DNA of 41,622 nt from positions 1 through 41,622 of the forward strand of contig MEDY01000277.1 in assembly GCA_001724265.1 (NCBI GenBank). The letters are read 5' to 3'. Shown piece by piece: positions 9,413 through 18,613 of the stretch. The notes beneath the pieces were generated by a model that was given only the letters and a program-made list of their open reading frames with translations, was not told the DNA's origin and did not search any database. Each line of letters begins with the position of its first letter. The stretch's first letter is position 1. A program made the position numbers and the translations under genes. Source of the DNA: Rhizaria sp. SCN 62-66. Its lineage: Eukaryota; Rhizaria, unplaced.

Positions 9413-12243
9413 ATGGCCAGGTACGCCTTCCCTCTCTCTCCCACCTCCATATACATGTCTCAAGTCGAATAGTTTCAAATCTAGGCGGATTACTGTGTTT
9501 CTCACGTTGTATTCGTTTCTTTGGCTTGTTTTTGTTTCTTGTGTAGCTCTTTCCGCGACGCTGTCGGTGGTCCGCTATCTGTCTGGGAAGCTGAGCACCT
9601 CATCGACTCCTTACGTTCATTCCCTCTGCCAGACCTCGGCGCCGAGGCCTGGACGCAGCAGCACGTCACCCTCGAGCGCATCAACATTCAGGCGCACCAC
9701 AGCGCGCAGAGCAAGCACGATGAGTTTATTGTTGAGGCCTTCGCGCAGCGCCCTGAGAAGTGCAACCTGCTTGTGCAAGACCTGCTCACGGTGGAGCTGT
9801 GGCGCGAGGCCATACTCCCCCGCCTGCTCGCCACCGAAGGGTTCGCTGAGAAGCACGGGCTCAAGGCATATATGATCGTACGTAACAGCATTGTACACAC
9901 GTGGCATCTCTTGATACTGTTGACTTGTGATTCTGTTTGCAGGCTCCGCTGATCAACGCGCCCGCATTGCTCTCAGCCAGATATTGCGGAATCATGCTGA
10001 TTATGTGTTATCGCAGTCAAATGATATTGAATTTATAGTGTTCGCTAAATATTAGCCATGATATTGATTTGTTCGTGTTGTTCTTGCTCCCTTCGTAGCT
10101 TTTCCACGAGGCCAACGTCGTCAACCTGCTCGAAGTCCTCCTCTACCACGGCTCCATCGCCGAGGCCCTTTCCGACGACGCGCGCACTGAGCTCATCGAC
10201 TACATTGCGCGCCGTGTTGCCGCCCTCGCTGCTGGCGCCCTTTCCACAGAGCCCCCCGCGGCGACGCAAAGTCTCGCTTCGGCCTCGGGGGGGCCCAGTC
10301 TGGAGACGCTCGTCAAACAGCTCGAGGCCGTGCGCCTCGCGAACAAGCCCGCCGCGGCCGCCGACTCCGCGGCGACTGCGAAGGACGGCACCGGCGCCGG
10401 GGAGCCGAGCGAGGCCGAGAAGGCCGCCGTCGCGGCCGTGGTGGCCGCGGCCAAGGCCAGCATCCAGGCCTCGCTCGCCGCCGAGACCAGCACCAGCGGG
10501 GTCAAGTCTGGAGATAGCAAGGCTGCTGCAGGCGGCGTCGAGGACGCCAAGGTGGCCAAGCTGGTGCGGCAGACGAAGGAAGTGGGCTTCAGCGTGGCCA
10601 CGGCGTGCGTCGCGCTGCTGCGCTTTTTCACGAACCACCTCACGCGGCTGCCGCACTCGTCTGTGTCGCGCCTCGTAGTCACGCACGACGCCGCCGCGCT
10701 GCTCGTTCGTGTGCAGGAGCAGGCGCCTTGGATGCGCAGTGTCATTAAGGAGCCCACAGCGGGCGAGATTGCTCGTGCCGCAATGGACCGCAAGCGTACG
10801 TTGCTGCTCCGCACTGCTCACGACACATCTCGAAATGAGATCCCGCATTGGATTGAAGTTGAATAATGCGAAAATGCATGTATATTTTGAACAGATTTAT
10901 TATTGGTTAACATTTAAACATCATTAACATCTAAACATCGACAACTCTCATAATATGAAACATCTCTGATTTCCAATCTCTACTTTTATAACGTGATCAA
11001 TGCGTGGCGTACAGCGATTCCTAAGGCGACGCGCGTGACTGAGCACTACATCAACCAGCGTTGGACCCCCGTAGCGGCCTCCGAGGTCTCCCGCCTGTCC
11101 CCGCCGCTGGCCCAGCTCTGGCTTGCGCTCTACACGCTGCTGCTCTCGCCGCTGGCGCGCGAGCTGTACACGTTCACTGCCGAGCGCCGTGACGCGCTGC
11201 TGTACCTGCGGCGCCCGCTGGCGGCCGAGGCGCTGCTGGACCAGCTGCCGCCGCTGCAGCACCTGCGCCGGTTCGTTGAGGAGATCGCGCTGGCGCCGCC
11301 CCCGCCCGGCGGCGCCAAGGCGCTGGCTGTGGTGCAGACGCTGCCCTCGGTGCGCCGCGGCGTCATCGCCCGCGCCGCGCAGCTCGCGCGCAGGGCGCTC
11401 TCGGCCCGCACGGCCGCCAACAAGAGCAACAACAACAAAGCGGACAGTAAGGCGGCTAAGAGTGCGAGCGCGGGTGGCAAGCAGCGCGAGATGCTCGGCG
11501 GCGACGGTGACAAGATCAGCGCTGGCAAGAGCCCTGCCAATGCGAGCAACAACAGTGACGACGACGACGGCGACGACGAGGGCGCGGGCGCAGCGTCGGC
11601 CTTCGATGTGAACGCTGCGGACGCGGCCGCGATCGACTCTGCGCTGGCGGCGGACGACGTGGCGACGGCGGCGGATTGGGGCGAGATCACGCGGCTGCAC
11701 CTGCGGCGCGCCTTCGCTCACGCGGACCCCGCGGCGACGGCGCGCGCCATGGCCGCGGCGTACAACCTGGACGCGCTCGAGGCCGTGATGGAGACGCCCC
11801 AGTGCGCCGGCTGCGGCGGCGAGGCCGCGATGCGCTGCTCGCGGTGCCGGCACGAGTGGTATTGCGGCCGTGAGTGCCAGGTCAAGGCCTGGGGCCGCCA
11901 CAAGACCGTCTGTGCGGCGCTCGCGGCGGCCGCGGCAGAGAAGGACAAGGAAAAGGAAGCCGCGGAGGCTGCAGCGGCTGCGGCTAAGGCCGAGGCCGAC
12001 GCGCGGGCTGCAAGTGCAGCGGGCACCGCGGGTGCAGAGAGTGGTGAGAGCAAGTGGAGTAAGAAGAAGGCGAAGCTTGTCGAGATGATGGACAGTGATG
12101 ACGAGCTCGGCGCAGACAGCAAAAGCTCGGCCACTGCAACCTCTGCTGCTGCGACCGTTGCTGCAGCTGGCAACATCAGTCGGAACACCAGTGAGGCTAA
12201 GAAGAGCCCTGTGGTGATTGAGGTTGTGGAGGACGATGAGTGA
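9413..12243 (+). CDS. ZMYND10: ZMYND10 (BLU), dynein-arm assembly factor with MYND zinc finger
   Basis: Cytoplasmic co-chaperone needed to pre-assemble axonemal dynein arms. Exons are 9413-9420, 9547-9877, 10099-10795 and 11015-12243 (754 aa; the human protein is about 440). Donors are gtacgc, gtacgt, gtacgt. Family signatures: LIDSLRSFPLPDLGAEAWTQ near the start, LLTVELWREAILPRL, then across intron 2 AYMI-LFHEANVVNLLEVLLYH, QRWTPVAASEV, LWLALYTLLLSPLAR and LLDQLPPLQHLRRFV. The C-terminal MYND finger (about residues 609-645) reads CAGCGGEAAMRCSRCRHEWYC followed by GRECQVKAWGRHKTVC, with all zinc ligands present. Extra length comes from Ala/Lys-rich inserts (about nt 10240-10550 and 11400-11620) and an Ala-rich tail after the finger. 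Exon 1 codes only M-A-S. The acceptor before exon 4 lacks a pyrimidine tract and is the weakest junction. Stop TGA. Confidence 0.9.
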
Positions 12244-12890
12244 GCGTTTCATCATAAGCTAAAAAATATCTTTTGCGTTCAATGTTTTATTGATAGCGCA
12301 CATCGTGCCATGGGGTTGGCCGATGAAGCGAATCATAAAAGCATTATTTAGTCCAATACATGTCACTGCTGTGAGTCAGATGAACGCCTCCCGCACGCGC
12401 ACTTTGCGCCGCGCATCCCGCATACTCGTCTTGAGTGGGCAAGAAATAGGTTTCCACGCTGTTGCGTACGCACTAACATGAGTATGCATCTTAGACGCGG
12501 TGTCAGTAACCACATTGAAGCACACACCGCAAAAGCGGTGGCAACCAGTCAATGATTAGGTGCCTGCAAGAGTAGCGAATCCTGTTGTTATATCAGAAGC
12601 TTATCAATAAACCTAATGGATTAACTCTTTTTTGACGAAGGCACTCTGTCTATCCATAGCTGGAGCTGATGATTGAATACATTCGCGTCAGACTTCAAAT
12701 TTTCGATTGACATGAAAGTTGAGTTATACGATATAAAAAACATTAAACGAAGACAGTTCTGAATAGAAACACGTAGATTTAAACACATTAAAATATAAAA
12801 ACACACATATTCACTTGTATTTCTGTTTAAAACCACAGCTAAGACATACAGAACAACAAATAACATCATGATGACTGGCGCTCTCGCGCG
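12244..12890. other. Intergenic, ZMYND10 / STEEP1-like (convergent)
   Basis: AT-rich 3'-to-3' spacer. It contains a small hairpin (12525-12540). No supported gene; short ORFs in this AT-rich DNA lack the coding composition of neighbouring genes. Confidence 0.6.
12525..12540. repeat. Hairpin CACCGC-AAAA-GCGGTG
   Basis: Perfect 6-bp inverted repeat with an AAAA loop between two convergent genes. It might lie in a 3' UTR; function is unknown. Confidence 0.4.
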
Positions 12891-13871
12891 TCACTGGGCC
12901 ACGACGCGATCAAGCTCGGCGGCGACGAGCGCAAGCGTCTCCGCCCTGGCCGCCGCGGCCGCGCGGTCCACGGCGCGGTGGTCGCGGTCCACGGCGCCCG
13001 GGAGCACCCAGAGCCACTGCGGCGCCTGCCCGGGGACGGTGTAGACCAGCGGCAGGTCGCAGCCGCGGCAGTGGTACCGCACGTGGGCCTCCGCCCTGGC
13101 CTCCTGTCCCTGTCCCGGACCCGGCTCCCGGTCCTGCGGCGGCGCAGCCGGGCCGCGCCCACCGGCGCCGGGGCTGGCGCTGGAGTCCGTGTCGGTCATC
13201 GCGCTCCCGGTCTGCTGCTGCTGCTGCGCGCCCGAGCTCGAGCTCGGCTGGCTGGAGGGACTGGGGGCGTCTGCGGGGGGCAGCTGCACGTGGTACAGCC
13301 GGCCCGCGGGCTTGGTAAAGCGTTGCACCCGGGCCTCGGCCACGGGCACGCCGCGGGCGCCGTCCCACCGCGCCGCGCCCGCGCCCACGGCGGCGCCCGC
13401 ACTCGCGGCAGAGCTAGTGGCGCTGCAGCCGCTGCTGTCGCCGAGAGGGAGAGTGGTGACGTCGACGGCGGCGGCGAACGCGGGCGTGCCGCAATGCGCA
13501 CACAAGTGCACACGGGGCTCACCGGGGGCGGCAACGGCGCCATCAACATCGCCGCTCGCGCTGGTCGCAGCGGCGGCGGCCGCAGCAGCGGCGGCGGAGG
13601 CCTCGGCGGCGGCGGCGCGGGCGGCGGCAAGCTGTCGCTGCAGTTGCTTTGTGTGTGCCTCGATCTCGAGCTCCTGCAGACGGCGCACCGCGGCCACAGG
13701 GTCTGTCGGCATGGGGGGCGCGGCCGGGCGCGATGGCGCGGGCTGCGGCGCGGGGGCCGGTGCGCGCAGGGCCGGGGCGGGGGCGCTGTCAGCGGCGAGC
13801 TGGGCTTCGATTTGGCGCTCCTGCGCGGCCGCTGCCAGGAGCATGGCCGCGACGGAGGAGGATGAGGACAT
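12891..13871 (-). CDS. STEEP1 (CXorf56)-like protein with paired CxxC motifs
   Basis: 326 aa, no intron. The start is set at the ATG at 13871 (MSSSSS), where GC-rich coding sequence begins; the frame is open further upstream to 13988 but that looks like 5' UTR. Residues about 60-105 form an Ala/Gln/Arg helix, probably coiled coil. HLCAHC (C124, C127) with VDVTTLPL, then RFTKPAGRLYHVQL, then RYHCRGCDLPLVY (C268, C271) and APQWLWVLPGAV follow the order of STEEP1: CLCG..LEKLP, the MYL segment, CAKCGLPLFY, AP..FIVDGAV. STEEP1 promotes ER exit of STING in mammals, and a wider role in plants and protists is plausible. A Ser/Gln/Gly/Pro-rich stretch of about 60 residues separates the two halves, and the C-terminal part of STEEP1 is shortened. 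The paired CxxC probably bind one zinc. The assignment rests on remembered family sequence. Stop TGA. Confidence 0.55.
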   Translation of the reverse strand: MSSSSSVAAMLLAAAAQERQIEAQLAADSAPAPALRAPAPAPQPAPSRPAAPPMPTDPVAAVRRLQELEIEAHTKQLQRQLAAARAAAAEASAAAAAAAAAATSASGDVDGAVAAPGEPRVHLCAHCGTPAFAAAVDVTTLPLGDSSGCSATSSAASAGAAVGAGAARWDGARGVPVAEARVQRFTKPAGRLYHVQLPPADAPSPSSQPSSSSGAQQQQQTGSAMTDTDSSASPGAGGRGPAAPPQDREPGPGQGQEARAEAHVRYHCRGCDLPLVYTVPGQAPQWLWVLPGAVDRDHRAVDRAAAAARAETLALVAAELDRVVAQ

Positions 13872-14454
13872 GCTAAACAAAAGATTAGTGTTGATTCTAC
13901 TGAAATGTAAAGGGGCTGTGGAAAAGAAGCACATGGAAATGCTAGGGGTGAGAAAGAGATGGTTTGTGGTCGGGGCCAGCCGTTGCACTGGTTGAGCTGT
14001 GGCACGAACTGTAATATCTTTAACAGCGTGATATGTCCATCAATGCAACTGAGATTTTGGAACCAAACATAATGCACGCATTTGGCTATTATGTTTAAAT
14101 TATCAGTCTTAAGCATACGATTCGCGCTCCATATATCGTCTTGCGTATTTTGTGACTTGGCTGTGTACTTGAATCGGGGTTTGGAGCTCATAAAATATCT
14201 CGATATGCACGATCTAAACAGGCCTAAATAAGACACCCTTCTGGTATCAATTGATATGAACTGGTTTATATTAGGTGTTGTGTTATTTTAGCTAAGAACC
14301 TTTATGACAACTGGTAAATCTACGCTGTTGTGATCTCACTGCAATCGCCCAAATCACGTGCTTGCTTTACTCTCCGTGTAGCTTCCTTTCGTACATACAC
14401 AACAACTCCGCGAACCCACACTGCGTTGCTCGCTGCTGACTGCCTGTCAACAAC
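13872..14454. other. Divergent promoter region, STEEP1-like / 2OG oxygenase
   Basis: A 583-bp AT-rich region between two start codons, holding both promoters and 5' UTRs. I see no clear motif. Confidence 0.6.
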
Positions 14455-16197
14455 ATGTTCTACAGCCGTCCGCTCCACGCGTCGTCGCTGCTGTGCGCCG
14501 CACTGCTCGCCCTGTCGGTTCTCAGCGGTTTCCACCTCACCCCAGCCGCCGCCATCCCCACAGTCCGGCACAACCACGCGCCCGGGTACGTTTTTCGCGA
14601 TTAAACAATGCAACGCGTTGCTCCATTAATATAATTACCACATTTCTTGAAGAATTCTTGCGCTCGCACCTTAAATTTTGCATACTCACGCCACAACCAT
14701 CATAACTAACTCCGTCATCCGTTAACCTGTATCTCTCGATCTCTCGCCATCATTCCCTCCACAGCGACCCGATCGTGCGGTCGTACTCGTCGGTGCTGCC
14801 GCCCGAACTGTTGACCGCGCTGACGGCCGAGTGCCACGCCGTGGCGGACCACGACTCGCAGCTGCCGCCGCTGGCCAACGGCAAGTACCGCACGCACTGG
14901 CTACCGCGCGGCCGGCGCCCGCGCTTCGCGGTCGAGGAAGCAATCCACCACCTGCTCAAGCTCGTGCGGCCGCCCGCGGCGACGGTGGGCGCGGAGTGGT
15001 GGGTGCAGCGCGTGGCGCGCGGCGACCGGCGCGCGACGCCGATCGGCTGGCACGTCGACAAGGACGAGGCCGTGGCGAGCCACGACCACTACCTGTTGCA
15101 TCCCGCGCTGGGCAGTATCATGTACCTCACGGACGAGGGCGGGCCCACCGTCATCACCGACCAGTGGTCGCCCCACGGCTCGGGCTACACGCCTGAGCGG
15201 CCGCGTGAGGGCGCCGTGTCGTTCCCGCAGCGCAACAAGTACACCGTCTTCCACGGCGAGCTGCTCCACGGCGTCCTCGCCGCAGACACGCCCGCCGTCG
15301 ACCGCAGCACCGTCTACGCCCACCCGCCCATCGGCGCCTCTGCCGGCAGCGGCGAGGCGGTGGCGACGCGAGGCGCCGCGCAGACGCACCTGGAGGCCGG
15401 CGACGGGACGCGGCTGACCTTCCTAGTCAACTGGTGGAGCGTCAAGCCGCGCGAGCCCAACTGCGTGGAGCTGGACCCGGCCGCCGTGCGCGGGCTTCCC
15501 GTGTGGTCCCGCGCGCAGCTCGCGCAGTTCCGCGCCTCTCTCACGCACCCGCTGCGTCCCGCCGTGGCCCACACGGCCGCCGCCGACAGCCACAACCACG
15601 ACAGCACCGCAGTGAGCGCACGTGCCGCTGCAGGGGGAGTCCCGGCCCCGCTGGCGACGCTGTACAACGACGGCGGCGCCGAGCACGAGATGCGCTACCT
15701 AGACCGCGAGATTGCGCTTGACAGCAGCAGCGCCTCTGAGGGCAATGGCGCGGGCAGCGCGCGGGGCGTCGTGGCGGGAGCGCGCAGGGGCGCGGGCATC
15801 GTGGGCGGAGACGACGTCTTCACGTACTATTTTAAGTACGTTGCGTTTCCGCACCTATCGCAACGTAATCATTTGTATCGTAGCTGTAGCTCACATGTGT
15901 AATGCTATAATCCAATCTCTTATCCTATGTTGTGACTTCGACGTTTCGCGCGCGCTCACCCCTGCATTCCCCCCTTCTGTGTGTCGTTTGCGTTCGTGCG
16001 CTAGACTGCCCGGCGGCATGGCGAGCAGCCTGGTGCTGCCCCGTGGATCACCTGCGGGCTCTACCGTGCGCGTCTTCTGGGACCCCGCGGCCGCGGATGC
16101 CGTCATGGGCCCGCCCCATGCGCGCGCCATCGCCGCGTCCGCTGCGTCCACTGCGGCTGCGGCTGCAAGTCGGGACAGTGGCAAGGAGGAGCTGTGA
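14455..16197 (+). CDS. Secreted or ER 2-oxoglutarate/Fe(II) oxygenase-like protein
   Basis: Exons 14455-14585, 14765-15835 and 16005-16197 (464 aa); both donors are gtacgt, both introns phase 2. Exon 1 is a signal peptide (hydrophobic LLCAALLALSVLSGF, then AAA-I), cut off from the catalytic part by an intron. The core fits a jelly-roll 2OG-Fe(II) dioxygenase: GWHVDKDEA gives the HxD pair (about H140, D142), GSIMYLTDEGGPT an inner strand, YTVFHGELLHGV the distal His (H207 or H212), and RLTFLVNWW (about R260) the likely 2-oxoglutarate-binding Arg, followed by KPREPNC. Exon 3 gives LPGGMASSLVLP and an Ala-rich end. A diverged prolyl-hydroxylase-like role in the secretory pathway is possible. I do not recognise a named subfamily or substrate. 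Stop TGA. Confidence 0.65.
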
Positions 16198-16969
16198 AGT
16201 GCGCGCAGTGCAGTTGGATGAGATGCGTGCACAACACAGTTCACGGAATGTTGACATATTGAAGTTTATTAAAGCTTATTATCGATTGTTTGTATGCTAT
16301 GAGCCTTGTTTGGCACCGTGCTTTAGTTTGCGATAGCAGTGGCTGCAGTGAAGCGTTACGACTCGTACGTTTGTCGAAGGGATTCACACAGCAAGTAACT
16401 GATGCAAATTAGATTGGGATGCGAACGTGATCTAATATGTATTTTGAAGTGTATTTTATGGAGCTCCATCTACTACCATGCAGGTCGGTGCAGCGACAAT
16501 GCGATTCATTGTAAGTCGGGCCAATGATGCATGTAGTGCCACAAGTAAGAATACACACACGACTTGTTTTCTGTGTCCGCATGAGTTTGTTGGTTAACAC
16601 TCATCAAACTTCTTAAGTATCAGTAAACAAGCATTGTATCGCTATCATTTGTTGTGCTGCTGAGGTGATTAGAAAGTGTTGTTTTGTATTTAAATTTACT
16701 GTTTAGTGCATGTTGCATTTGGGTCGCAGAAAATCCTCAGTAGTTTTTCCTTGTACATGTACATGTAATTACCAAAAGAAAATTTCAGGCTGACAACAAA
16801 CACAAATCCTAAGCTGGCCCTGGACAAAGCGTCACACAGTGCCAACTTGTGGCCAACGCACTTCAGTCACATCACAGCTCTACGTCCACGCCCCGTGCTC
16901 ACAGATGTCAGTCAGCACGCGCCCCGCCAGTCAGTCAGACAGTCCGTCAGTCCCTAGGCGGTTTCGTGC
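16198..16969. other. Intergenic, 2OG oxygenase / Rab6 (convergent)
   Basis: AT-rich 3'-to-3' spacer. It includes a short palindromic GTACAT tandem (about 16754-16768). No gene is supported. Confidence 0.6.
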
Positions 16970-17725
16970 TCAGCAGTTGCACCAGCCGCCCGCCTCGGCT
17001 GTCTCGATGGTGACCGCGGGCGGCGCCGTCACGTCGATGGTGGCGCCCCGCTCGCCGCGGCCGCCCGACGGCGGGTTCGCCACCAGCGTCTCGGCCACGT
17101 ATTGGAACAGCGGCTTGACTTCGTCGCCCGTCTTAGCCGACGTCTCGAAGTACTCGAGCTTGTACTTAGCGGCGAGCGCGAGAGCCTCGCTGGTGGGGAC
17201 CATGCGGCGTGACTCGACCGCGCCGTCCTCCGAGGCCTCGGCCAGATCCGCCTTGTTGCCCACCAGCACGATCAGCACGTTGTCGTCGCGCCCGCGGCGC
17301 ACGTCGTCGATCCACTTGGTCACGCTCGCGAACGACTTGCGGTTCGTCAGGTCGAAGATGAGCAGCGCAGCCGCGGCGTCGCGTGTATAGAGCGGGATGA
17401 GGCTGCGGAAACGCTCCTGCCCCGCCGTGTCCCACACCTGGAGCCGCACCACACGGTCGTCCAGGTACAGGTTCTTGCTCGCAAAGTCGATGCCGATGGT
17501 GACGTTGTAGGTGGACTCGAACGAGTCGTACATGAAGCGCGTGATGACGCTCGTCTTGCCCACGGACTCGTCGCCGACCACGACGAGCTTGAACTTGTCG
17601 CGCTGGTCGAACGCCGCGGGGGCCGCAGACGACGCAGAGGCGGCAGAGCCGGAGGCCGCGGCGGCGGAGGCCAGGGCCACGGACGAGACGGGGGCGCCGG
17701 AGCGGGCGGCGGCGGCGGCGTCCAT
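16970..17725 (-). CDS. RAB6: Rab6-type small GTPase
   Basis: 251 aa, no intron. The start is at MDAAAA (17725); the frame extends upstream but that part looks like 5' UTR. Rab6 regulates Golgi and retrograde vesicle traffic. G motifs are intact: GDESVGKT P-loop (51-58), switch I with [24 protein letters not shown] (the Rab6-like RSLIP), NKAD and [16 protein letters not shown] and [10 protein letters not shown] are especially close to Rab6. The tail ends WCNC, a CxC double-geranylgeranylation signal (usual Rab6 end CSC). Oddities are an Ala/Ser-rich N-terminal extension of about 40 residues before DKFKLVVVG and a Gly-rich hypervariable tail. Divergently paired with PYROXD2. Stop TGA. Confidence 0.9.
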   Translation of the reverse strand: MDAAAAARSGAPVSSVALASAAAASGSAASASSAAPAAFDQRDKFKLVVVGDESVGKTSVITRFMYDSFESTYNVTIGIDFASKNLYLDDRVVRLQVWDTAGQERFRSLIPLYTRDAAAALLIFDLTNRKSFASVTKWIDDVRRGRDDNVLIVLVGNKADLAEASEDGAVESRRMVPTSEALALAAKYKLEYFETSAKTGDEVKPLFQYVAETLVANPPSGGRGERGATIDVTAPPAVTIETAEAGGWCNC

Positions 17726-18613
17726 AGCTTGATAATTGAGAGCAAGCGGGCGGGGAGTCAACTCAGGACGGGAGGAAGATGCGCAGGGCAGGGGTGTTTT
17801 GGCGGCGCGGGGTAGATGCTTGCAAGTGCAAGGGTGCGGCGCGGTGGGATGTGAGAAGAGATATGCGTGACAAGGGCGGGCGAGAGAGACGGAGAGACGA
17901 GGAGTTGTGAGATGGAGAGATCGAGATGAGTGACACAAGCAGGCGTTTAGGAGACGCCGGTCAAAATTTGTAGAAGCCTATCAGCTATTTTCAAAAAGCA
18001 AACACGAATGATATATACGGGGTCCACTTGGTTCACCAACAGATCTCGAATGTGATGTGCAGCAGGAGATATGACGTGGGTGAAGTTATGGATGACCGTT
18101 TGAGTGATGGGTGGTCTGTGCAGAACCTAGAAGATAACGAATACAGGGGGCATAGAAGTGTCCGTTCACCAAAAGCAATGTTTGACCGCGATCTTTTCCA
18201 GGGTTGCACCACATGCACTTCAGAAGGATCCGAGATCGCAAACTATCCTACTGATTTAGGATCGTCGGCGTCGTTTTGTTGTCGGCGCAAGGACCGAAAA
18301 AAATGTGGTGGCGAGCCCGCAGATTTCGTCACACCTCTCTACAGACATCTAGCGCTATGAACCCTCCGTGTCTTTTCGTGCTTGGACTTGTTTGGATTAG
18401 AAACATGGCGCGTGTATATGATATTTGTTATTTGGCTTCAGTCGCTGCTATATGCAGTTTTTCTCAAGCGTTTCAGATTGATGCGTCGCGATCTCCTTTA
18501 CCGCTCTCCCTCCTTCTACTGTTCTCACTTCTTACACTATGTATGCGTTTTGACTGCTTCTTTCTGTGGCGTTTTTACGATTAACACACCTCTTTGTATC
18601 CGCGAGTAGCGCT
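17726..18613. other. Divergent promoter region, Rab6 / PYROXD2
   Basis: 888 bp between the two start codons. The Rab6-proximal 200 bp (17726-17940) is pyrimidine-rich on the minus strand and looks like 5' UTR. A 110-codon ORF at 18028-18360 (+) has no recognisable features and is not annotated. Confidence 0.6.

Noticed and set aside
9943-9995. Extra exon inside ZMYND10 intron 2 after TTTGCAG
   Set aside because: Joining 9877 directly to 10099 reproduces the conserved AYMI-LFHEANVVNLLE junction without it.
18028-18360. 110-codon ORF in the Rab6/PYROXD2 divergent region
   Set aside because: It has AT-rich non-coding composition, no recognisable motif and no splice context.
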